Below, piece after piece: positions 54,058-61,509 of a stretch of 64,000 nucleotides of DNA (positions are counted from its first letter, which is position 1; the number at the start of each line of letters is the position of its first letter). Origin of the DNA: Halobacillus litoralis (lineage in GTDB: Bacteria; Bacillota; Bacilli; Bacillales; Halobacillaceae); the NCBI RefSeq assembly GCF_020171725.1, contig NZ_JAIVAJ010000006.1, positions 248,001-312,000 on the forward strand, written 5' to 3'. The notes under the pieces were generated by a model. The model was not told the DNA's origin. It saw nothing but the letters and a program-made list of their open reading frames with translations, and made no database searches. Both the position numbers and the translations under genes were made by a program.

Positions 54058-54096
54058 ATAAAAAAGCGTGGTGAGGATGTTTCTCACCACGCTTTT
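54058..54096 (-). terminator. Rho-independent terminator of the SNF2 gene
   Basis: A perfect 14-bp stem, AAAAGCGTGGTGAG / CTCACCACGCTTTT, has a T run on the minus strand just past the stop. Confidence 0.92.
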
Positions 54097-54104
54097 CTAC
54101 TATC

Positions 54105-57100
54105 TTATTCAAATAAATTTCGGATCTCTTCTTCACTTAGTGACGTAATCATCGATTCGCCCGGTTGAATGACTTGGTCGACGAGGTCGCGTTTCTTTTG
54201 TTGAAGTTGGTAGATGCGTTCCTCGATCGTTCCTTCTGAGATCATCCGGATGACCTGTACGACGCGCTCCTGGCCGATTCGGTGGGCACGGCCTGCGGCT
54301 TGTTCTTCAATGGCCGGGTTCCACCATAAATCGTAAAGGATGACGGTGTCGGCGCCGGTCAAGTTCAAGCCGGTTCCTCCTGCTTTCAAGGAGATGAAAA
54401 AGGCGTCTTTTTCCCCTTCGTTAAACTGTTCGACCATCTCCATACGGTGTTCGGATTTGGTACTTCCATCCAAGTAGAAGGCATCGAGTCCGATGGCCGC
54501 AAGCTCTTCATGAAGAATCTTGAGCATGCTTGAGAATTGGGAGAAGATCAGCAGGCGATGGCCGCTGTCCTTCAATTCCTGTGCCAGTTCTTTCAACTGC
54601 TCGAGCTTTCCGGAGTCCCCTTCGTAGTTCTCGAGGAAGAGAGAAGGGTGACAGCAGATTTGGCGGAGGCGTGTCAGCCCTGCCAGGATCTCGAGCTTTC
54701 CTCGCTGAATCCCTTTGGTTGCAATGGTCTCTTCAATATCATTTTGAATACGCTCCAAGTACGCAAGGTACACTTCCTTCTGCTCGCGCGTCAGTTCAGA
54801 ATACTGGACGGTATCGATTTTGTCCGGCAGTTCATCGAGTACTTCCTTCTTCATACGACGCAGGATGAATGGACGCGTCATGCGCGCTACTTTCTCTGGC
54901 TTCATTTGAAGAAACTTCTTCTTGCTCGTATAGAAGCCCGGCATCAGTGTTCTGAAAATCGACCAAAGCTCGGTAAGAGAGTTCTCGATCGGCGTACCAC
55001 TGAGCGCAAAACGGTGCTGGGCGCGAATGGTGCGGACAGCGGCTGCCGTTTTGGTCGTTTCATTTTTGATGGCCTGCGATTCGTCCAGGACCATAGCGTG
55101 GAACTTGAGCTCTTTATAAAACTCGGCGTCCTGACGAATGAGTGGGTAGGACGTAATCCATACATCGGCTTCCTCTTTCGATTCGATCGCTTCCTGACGA
55201 GTGAACTTGTCGCCGGATATCATCCGTACGGCAAGCCTAGGTGCGAACTTCTCGACTTCCTTTTTCCAGTTGTACAAAAGAGAGGCCGGTGCAATGATCA
55301 GCGCCGGATGATTCATCTCGCCATTCTCTTTTTCGTAAAGGAGGAAGGAGATGGTTTGGAGCGTTTTACCGAGTCCCATGTCATCGGCCAGAATGCCGCC
55401 AAGACCGTATGTCGCGAGTGTCTTCATCCATCTGAATCCGGTCAGCTGGTAAGGGCGTAAGTCGGCGTGCAGCCCTAGAGGAGGATCGACCTCAAGCGTC
55501 TGTGGATTTTTCAACCGCTCGACAAGCTGCGTAAAGCGCGCGTCCCGCTCTTTTTCCTCCGGGTTCAGGACGTTCTCCACCTGCAGGCTGCGTGCTTGAG
55601 AAACGTGAATACCGTTTTCGCTCACATCACTCGCAGATAAATCGAGTTCATCGGCAAGGCGCTGGAATCGTTCGAATGATTCGGTCGTGAGTGATAAGAG
55701 TGCACCGTCTGACAGTCGGTAATATTTCTTTCGTTCAATGGCCGCTCGTAAGGCAGCAGAGATGTCGTCCTCTTTTATGCCATCGATCGTAAAGCTGATA
55801 TCGAGCCAGCTTCCGTCGCTTTCCATCTGAACAGAAGGGCGGAGTTCCTGGTCGGACTGCTCGAGCATCGACCTTACGGATGAAGATAAATACACGTCCG
55901 CTTTCTCTTTCAGCATCGGCATGTATTCGTATAGGAAGGCTTCGAGTTCCTCTTCGTCTTCGATGTAGACCATATCGCCGTCAAACTTGAATTCTGCCGC
56001 TTCGATGATCTGCATGATCGCCTGCTCAGTAGCGCTGTCCCGCCTGATAATCGTCTGGGACTGCTCTTGGTTTTTGAAAGGATCGATCGTGACATCCCCG
56101 TAGTGGAATTTGACATCGACCGTCAGCGTCCAGCTTTGGAAATCCAGATACACCTTTGCTTTTAAGTCTTCCTGGACGATTTTCTCAGAGGCTGAAGCGT
56201 CAAGCTGCACGTCGGCAACCGTTTCAAGCTCAGGCAGGACGTGTGAAACGATTCCTTCCATATCGAAGTGACTGACCGTGTGGTTGCCGTTCGAGTTATA
56301 CGGAAGCAGGCTGTACAGCGTCTCAAGTACGCCTTCCTTTTCACGGTCAATCGCATAGAAGGTGGCATCCTTATATAGCAGATGGTAATCCGCGAAGTAT
56401 TCATACTCCTTCAAGTGACTCATGTGCATATGAAAAAGACCGCGTTCTTCTGAAATGTAGAAGGAGAAATTCGGTGTTTCAGGCTTATACGCTAAGTAAC
56501 CTGCGTATTCTCCTCTCTCCATAACGAAGGCTTCCTTTTCAGCCAGCAGGGGAAGCAGTTCTTGTGCGAGCAATGGAGACAGCTTCAAGCGCTTCTTATC
56601 GGAATAGTTCCATTGCTGGTCATAGAAATGCTCCTGTTCGAACGCATCATGCAGAAGCTTGGTAATCTTCTGGTCTTTTTCATCCAAGGTGTGCTCGGAC
56701 GGATCATAGGTGAACTTCTTCGTAATCCGGTATGCCTGCTTTTTCTGCATATACTCAAGCAGCTCACGGATATCTTTTATGACGTAAAGGTAGCTCTCGC
56801 CCATCTTCAGTTCGACGCTTAAGCTTTTCGTGCCGAGCAGAGACTGGACGTGAAGCTGGTATTGGATCGATAAAGGTTTTTTCAAATCTTCGGACTGGGT
56901 CTGTTCACGACGCTCGCGGAATGTTTCGTACAACCGCATTGCAAATAAACGATCGTGGTTGGAGGTCGTCTGTTTGTCACGGATACTCCGTTCGGCAAGC
57001 TTCGGAGACAGTTCTTCCAAGGCTTTCTCACGAATCGCAATCAGCACCGCGGCGATGTGCTTGCACGTATAATACGTGTGATAAGCCGGACACTCACATG

Positions 57101-57308
57101 TCGCTTCCACATCATCGTCTTCAAAGAAGAAGATGCGGACTTCGTAATCATGTGTTCCCGCAACGACCGCTCTCCACGAACGGATCGCGCTGTTGTGGGA
57201 AAGACCGTACACTTTGCCGGTGTCGTAATAATGCTTTCCTCTTGTATAAAAGGACTGACCGGTGATTTTCTTAATATCTTTGGGTTGTAATAAGTATGTC
57301 TGCATCAT
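54105..57308 (-). CDS. SWIM-domain SNF2-family DNA helicase (YwqA-like)
   Basis: This is a 1067-residue RapA/SNF2 ATPase. An N-terminal SWIM zinc finger is seen at about 60-85 (CECPAYHTYYTCKHIAAV). A long middle region of unknown fold follows (about 100-600), then the helicase: Ia/I GILADDMGLGKTLQTI, box II VLDESQAIKN (DESQ form), FALSGTPIENSLTELW, and the C-lobe LIFSQFSSML, DGSTKSEHRMEM, SLKAGGTGLNLTGADTVILY and AGRAHRIGQ. B. subtilis YwqA has the same design; its role in chromatin or repair is not settled. The second or third ATG (57308 or 57305) suits the AAGG site better than the first (57314). Confidence 0.92.
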   Translation of the reverse strand: MMQTYLLQPKDIKKITGQSFYTRGKHYYDTGKVYGLSHNSAIRSWRAVVAGTHDYEVRIFFFEDDDVEATCECPAYHTYYTCKHIAAVLIAIREKALEELSPKLAERSIRDKQTTSNHDRLFAMRLYETFRERREQTQSEDLKKPLSIQYQLHVQSLLGTKSLSVELKMGESYLYVIKDIRELLEYMQKKQAYRITKKFTYDPSEHTLDEKDQKITKLLHDAFEQEHFYDQQWNYSDKKRLKLSPLLAQELLPLLAEKEAFVMERGEYAGYLAYKPETPNFSFYISEERGLFHMHMSHLKEYEYFADYHLLYKDATFYAIDREKEGVLETLYSLLPYNSNGNHTVSHFDMEGIVSHVLPELETVADVQLDASASEKIVQEDLKAKVYLDFQSWTLTVDVKFHYGDVTIDPFKNQEQSQTIIRRDSATEQAIMQIIEAAEFKFDGDMVYIEDEEELEAFLYEYMPMLKEKADVYLSSSVRSMLEQSDQELRPSVQMESDGSWLDISFTIDGIKEDDISAALRAAIERKKYYRLSDGALLSLTTESFERFQRLADELDLSASDVSENGIHVSQARSLQVENVLNPEEKERDARFTQLVERLKNPQTLEVDPPLGLHADLRPYQLTGFRWMKTLATYGLGGILADDMGLGKTLQTISFLLYEKENGEMNHPALIIAPASLLYNWKKEVEKFAPRLAVRMISGDKFTRQEAIESKEEADVWITSYPLIRQDAEFYKELKFHAMVLDESQAIKNETTKTAAAVRTIRAQHRFALSGTPIENSLTELWSIFRTLMPGFYTSKKKFLQMKPEKVARMTRPFILRRMKKEVLDELPDKIDTVQYSELTREQKEVYLAYLERIQNDIEETIATKGIQRGKLEILAGLTRLRQICCHPSLFLENYEGDSGKLEQLKELAQELKDSGHRLLIFSQFSSMLKILHEELAAIGLDAFYLDGSTKSEHRMEMVEQFNEGEKDAFFISLKAGGTGLNLTGADTVILYDLWWNPAIEEQAAGRAHRIGQERVVQVIRMISEGTIEERIYQLQQKKRDLVDQVIQPGESMITSLSEEEIRNLFE

Positions 57309-57448
57309 AAGCATCCTTACTTAGAGTATTTGAAATGATCATCTTATCATTATAACTCAACTTATCTTCCAGGAAAATGCTTAACAAACCCGGAAGTTCG
57401 TCGTCTGCATGTTGATTTTAGAAGGTGGTTGTGCTATTTTTCAGAGTA

Positions 57449-57574
57449 GAAACCATCCGCTTGCAAACGAGCGAGCGGTTTTTTTGTGGATATAAAATAT
57501 AGAAATGACAAAGGTGTTCGAGGAGTGACACAGGATGACCGCCAGAACTGCCTGTATCCTCTTCGCATAAGGAT
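57449..57574 (+). promoter_or_regulatory. Structured leader upstream of prfC
   Basis: The gap 57315-57601 holds a terminator-like hairpin (AACC...CGCTTG / CGAGCG...GGTT, then T7) at about 57449-57487. A second hairpin, GTATCC / GGATAC, lies at 57552-57574 just before the prfC ribosome site. A hairpin plus T run ahead of the gene suggests attenuation, or it may end an unannotated small RNA. No gene is seen. Confidence 0.45.
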
Positions 57575-57601
57575 ACCTTTGAACTGAAAGGGATTTGTAA
57601 A

Positions 57602-59185
57602 ATGACGATAAAAGATGAAATGAAAAGACGCCGGACATTTGCTATTATCTCCCACCCCGATGCAGGTAAAACAACAATGACGGAAAAAATGCTCCTGTTC
57701 GGTAACTTGATCCGCTCAGCAGGGACGGTAAAAGGGAAGAAGTCCGGTAAGTTCGCCACTTCCGACTGGATGGAAATCGAGAAGCAGCGTGGAATCTCCG
57801 TGACATCCAGTGTAATGAACTTTCCATATAAAGACTATCAGGTCAACATCCTTGATACCCCAGGACACGAAGACTTCAGTGAAGATACGTACCGTACACT
57901 GACCGCTGTAGACAGTGTCGTCATGGTCATTGACGGGACAAAAGGAATCGAGGCCCAGACCCTCAAACTATTCAAAGTATGTAAAATGCGCGGGATTCCG
58001 ATTTTCACCTTCATTAACAAAATGGACCGTGAAGGCCGCGAACCGTTTGAATTAATGGAAGAAATTGAAGAAACGCTGAATATCGAAACGTACCCGATGA
58101 CATGGCCTGCCGGTATGGGGAAACGTTTCTTAGGTGTGTTCGACCGTGAGAACGATCAATTTGTTCAGTACACAGGGAACGAAGAAGAAACATACATTCC
58201 GTATTCTGAATTGGATCAGCACCCGGAACTGACCGAACAGGCGACTTTCCAGGAAGCACAGGATGAAATGGCGCTTGTGGCAGAAGCGGGCGATGAATTC
58301 GATATGGAAAAAGTACTGAAAGGTGATCAGACGCCGGTCTTCTTCGGTAGTGCCTTAGCTCCGTTCGGTGTCGAGACATTCTTCAACTCGTTCATCGATA
58401 TGGCGCCTGAACCTGCACCTAGAAAATCGACGGAAGGCGTCGTTTCACCGGACAACGAAGAGTTTTCTGGATTCATTTTCAAAATCCAGGCGAACATGAA
58501 CCCGCAGCACCGTGACCGTATTGCCTTCGTTAGAATTTGTTCAGGTAAATTCGAGCGTGGCATGAACGTGACGCTTTCACGTACAGGAAAAACGTTCAAG
58601 CTGGCACAGTCCCAGCAGTTCGTCGCTTCCTCAAGAGGTACGGTGGAAGAAGGGTATGCAGGCGATATTATCGGAATTTATGACCCGAACGTCTACCGGA
58701 TCGGCGACACCATCGTGACAGGTAAATCGAACTTTGAATACGATGAACTGCCTCAATTCCCGCCGGAACTGTTCAAGAAAGTAACGGCGAAAAACGTCAT
58801 GAAGTCCAAACAGTTCAGAAAAGGGCTGGAGCAGCTCGTTCAAGAAGGAGCGATTCAGCTGTTCAAACGCTATCGTTTCGAAGATTATATCATCGGAGCC
58901 GTTGGTGAGCTTCAATACGAAGTGTTCGAATACCGCATGAAGAACGAATATAATGTGGACGTAGAATTGACACCGATGGGTGAGCGGATTCCTCGTTGGC
59001 TGAGAGAAGATCAGGTGGATGAATCGATGTTTGACGAGCGGAACATGCTTGCACAGGACAGAGAAGGCAATCCGCTTGTCCTATTCAAGAACGACTTCTC
59101 GCTCCGCTGGTTCCAGGATAAGAACCCGGATATTGAATTGACGGATTTATTTGAAGTGAATCAATACAACCAAACGTTTGAATGA
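57602..59185 (+). CDS. prfC: Peptide chain release factor 3
   Basis: RF3 is the GTPase that recycles RF1 and RF2 from the ribosome after termination. The 527-residue protein has G1 [14 protein letters not shown]2 in [13 protein letters not shown]3 [14 protein letters not shown] and G4 [10 protein letters not shown]. Domains II and III follow ([39 protein letters not shown]). B. subtilis lacks RF3, so its presence separates this organism from that species. AAAGGGA precedes the ATG, and a terminator follows. Confidence 0.97.
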   Translation: MTIKDEMKRRRTFAIISHPDAGKTTMTEKMLLFGNLIRSAGTVKGKKSGKFATSDWMEIEKQRGISVTSSVMNFPYKDYQVNILDTPGHEDFSEDTYRTLTAVDSVVMVIDGTKGIEAQTLKLFKVCKMRGIPIFTFINKMDREGREPFELMEEIEETLNIETYPMTWPAGMGKRFLGVFDRENDQFVQYTGNEEETYIPYSELDQHPELTEQATFQEAQDEMALVAEAGDEFDMEKVLKGDQTPVFFGSALAPFGVETFFNSFIDMAPEPAPRKSTEGVVSPDNEEFSGFIFKIQANMNPQHRDRIAFVRICSGKFERGMNVTLSRTGKTFKLAQSQQFVASSRGTVEEGYAGDIIGIYDPNVYRIGDTIVTGKSNFEYDELPQFPPELFKKVTAKNVMKSKQFRKGLEQLVQEGAIQLFKRYRFEDYIIGAVGELQYEVFEYRMKNEYNVDVELTPMGERIPRWLREDQVDESMFDERNMLAQDREGNPLVLFKNDFSLRWFQDKNPDIELTDLFEVNQYNQTFE

Positions 59186-59193
59186 TTAAAGAA

Positions 59194-59226
59194 AAACCAC
59201 TACAGCAGCTTGTAGTGGTTTTCTTT
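59194..59226 (+). terminator. Rho-independent terminator of prfC
   Basis: The stem AAACCACTACA / TGTAGTGGTTT is followed by TCTTT. The rest of the gap to 59516 holds an AT-rich stretch with a TATAAT (59475-59480) but no convincing gene. Confidence 0.9.
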
Positions 59227-59516
59227 AGGTTGTGAAAGTTTTGGCTCGTCAAAGTAGTGAAGCGCGATTTTGGAGAAAGGCTGTTTGGGTATTTTCTAAA
59301 AAAAGTTTCAGCTGTGCCTGTTTCTATTACCACATATCGTGACTTTGCGTCCTTTTTGCTGGATAATATTCGTGTGGAGAGAGCGCTGAATCGCAATCTA
59401 TTTTATAAAACTTTTTTTAATTCGAATCACAAGATAAATTTGGTAATGGCTAGTTATTTAGTCATGGTATTCAGTATAATAAGTATAGAGAATGATAAAG
59501 TTATAGGAGTGAAAGT

Positions 59517-61175
59517 GTGCAGTCATTTGAAAAATATCAAAGATTGTTTTTGAGAAACATTTCGAACCGTTTAGCAGATTGGCACCTTAAGACGAGTGTG
59601 CAAGAAAAGGACATCTATAAGTTATTACATACGATTAAAGGGACGGGGGCATCAATCGAACTGCACCGTCTTTCTTCTGAGGCAGAGTCAGCCTTGGATC
59701 AATTGAATCCGGAGTCAGAACGCTGGTGGAGTGGCGAGGAATGGGCGGAGTTGTTTCAACCCATCCTATTACACGTAGAATTTGATGAAGAAGCGGACAC
59801 GGTGATCCCCGAGCGGGAGGAACCATCAGACCCGATAGCGGATCAGCCTACGATTCTTATTTTGGAAGATGATATGGAATTCCTTCAGCATTTCAGAGAA
59901 ACGATGGAGTCTTACGGCTATAATATCCTGATGGCGACGACAGAAGAACGGGCGTTGAAGCTTTTTTACGATGAACGTCCGAATTTGATTGTAATCGATT
60001 ATTACTTAGAAGGAAAAAATGGACTTGAAGTCGTTCGAGAGATTGAGGCGCAAGCGAATAGTAACCTGACGCCGATTATGGTGATCAGTGCCGACCGGTC
60101 CAGCCAGCTTATGCGCAAAGTATATGAAACGACTGCTCTCGATTTTTTCCCGAAGCCGCTGGATTATGAACTGCTGAATATCGTTATCAAGAATCGTCTG
60201 CTCCATGTCAACTCTTTAAAAAAACAGATTACGACCGATAAATTAACGAAAGCTTATAACCGAAGCTACCTTTATGAACTGCTCGATAACAAGAAGCAGA
60301 GCTTCAAGAGAACGAAAGAGCCTTTTTGTCTGGCCATCCTTGACTTGGATAACTTCAAGCAGGTGAATGATACATATGGTCATATCGTTGGAGACAAGGT
60401 GCTGAGAAAACTTGCCGACGTTCTTCAAGAGCAGACGAGACCTGAAGATGTTGTGGTTCGTTATGGCGGTGAAGAATTCATTTTGGTGATGCCGCAGATT
60501 GGACAAAAGGCGGCTAAAAGGCGTATTGAAGATGTCCTTCAACATTTCAAGAGAGTCGCGCATACAACGGAGGGGCAAACCTTTCATCTAAGTTTCACAG
60601 CAGGCGTGGCTGAAATGGAAGAAGGCATTAAGAAGATGGAGGACCTGATTGTCCAGGCAGATACGGCGCTCTATAAAGGAAAACATAATGGAAAGGGGAT
60701 CGTCGTTAATTTCAAGCAAGGGCTTGAATTGACGCCTGCTCCTTCTCTTTCCAAGCACGTCCACATTTCGGTAGTGGACGACGACGAGACCATTCGTCAA
60801 ATGCTGGAGGAAAGACTATCAAAGCTCAACTTTTATCAATCAGCAACGAAAGTCTCGACTTACGGAGAAGGGGAGCATTTTTTGGAGGAGCCGCAATCAG
60901 AAGCGTATAAGCACGTCGTCTTGCTGGATGGCATGCTTCCGGGGAAGGACGGTCTGGATGTACTGGCAGAGTTCAGGGAATTCGATCAAGACTCGATTGT
61001 CATCATGCTGACTGCACGTCAAAAAGGGGAGGACATTATCCGCGCACTCGACTTGGGTGCGGATGATTACATGACGAAACCGTTCAGCATGGATGAGTTG
61101 ATTGCCAGAATAAACCGGATTGTCGAACGTCACAAAGGAGGAAAAGAATATGAAGCGAATACTGGTCGCAGATGA
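59517..61175 (+). CDS. HPt-REC-GGDEF-REC signalling protein (diguanylate cyclase)
   Basis: The 552-residue protein starts at GTG 59517 (AGGAG at 7 bases). Domains in order: an HPt-like helix bundle with H38 in LHTIKGTGAS; REC1 (about 111-230) with E117-D118-D119 and D161 in LIVIDYYLEGKNG; GGDEF (about 240-400) with active-site GGEEF (317-321) and I-site R308-P-E-D311; and REC2 (about 415-545) with acidic D421-D423, D471 in VVLLDGMLPGKDG and the late Lys in DDYMTKPFS. It combines phosphorelay and cyclic di-GMP output in one chain. It overlaps the next receiver gene, and a large kinase follows, so the three probably form one pathway. Confidence 0.93.
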   Translation: MQSFEKYQRLFLRNISNRLADWHLKTSVQEKDIYKLLHTIKGTGASIELHRLSSEAESALDQLNPESERWWSGEEWAELFQPILLHVEFDEEADTVIPEREEPSDPIADQPTILILEDDMEFLQHFRETMESYGYNILMATTEERALKLFYDERPNLIVIDYYLEGKNGLEVVREIEAQANSNLTPIMVISADRSSQLMRKVYETTALDFFPKPLDYELLNIVIKNRLLHVNSLKKQITTDKLTKAYNRSYLYELLDNKKQSFKRTKEPFCLAILDLDNFKQVNDTYGHIVGDKVLRKLADVLQEQTRPEDVVVRYGGEEFILVMPQIGQKAAKRRIEDVLQHFKRVAHTTEGQTFHLSFTAGVAEMEEGIKKMEDLIVQADTALYKGKHNGKGIVVNFKQGLELTPAPSLSKHVHISVVDDDETIRQMLEERLSKLNFYQSATKVSTYGEGEHFLEEPQSEAYKHVVLLDGMLPGKDGLDVLAEFREFDQDSIVIMLTARQKGEDIIRALDLGADDYMTKPFSMDELIARINRIVERHKGGKEYEANTGRR

Positions 61176-61509
61176 TGAAGATGTACTGCGTATGTTGATT
61201 ACCGATACACTCGAAGATGAAGGATATGAAATCGTGGAAGCGGAGGACGGGCAACAGGCCCTTTCCAAGATTGAGAAGGAGTCCTTTGATTTAGTCATTC
61301 TTGATTATATGATGCCGGAATATACGGGGATCGAGGTGGCGGCTCAATTAAGTGATGAGTGGAAGCAGCAGACACCGCTCGTTATGTTGACGGCGAAGAC
61401 GCAGGAGTCGGACATCCAGCAGTCGAAGGATGTCGGCATCCATTACTTCATGGCAAAGCCTTTCAGTCCATTGGAGCTGATTCAAATGGTTGAGGAAATT
61501 CTCACATGA
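61150..61509 (+). CDS. Stand-alone response regulator receiver (CheY-like)
   Basis: ATG 61150 lies inside the end of the preceding gene and follows AAAGGAGG, so it is the true start. The 119-residue protein is only a receiver: acidic D8-D9 and E10, phosphoacceptor D52 in VILDYMMPEYTG, Thr in MLTAKT, and Lys in HYFMAKPFSP. With no output domain it acts as a phosphate shuttle or by binding a partner, most likely between the downstream kinase and the HPt/REC cyclase. Its stop overlaps the kinase start (ATGA). Confidence 0.92.
   Translation: MKRILVADDEDVLRMLITDTLEDEGYEIVEAEDGQQALSKIEKESFDLVILDYMMPEYTGIEVAAQLSDEWKQQTPLVMLTAKTQESDIQQSKDVGIHYFMAKPFSPLELIQMVEEILT

Noticed and set aside
54537..55460. 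307-residue plus-strand ORF inside the SNF2 gene
   Set aside because: It is a shadow of the strongly supported minus-strand helicase and has no motif of its own.
59257..59553. 98-residue ORF before the HPt-REC-GGDEF gene
   Set aside because: It has no ribosome site, overlaps the start of the real gene in another frame, and covers its promoter region.
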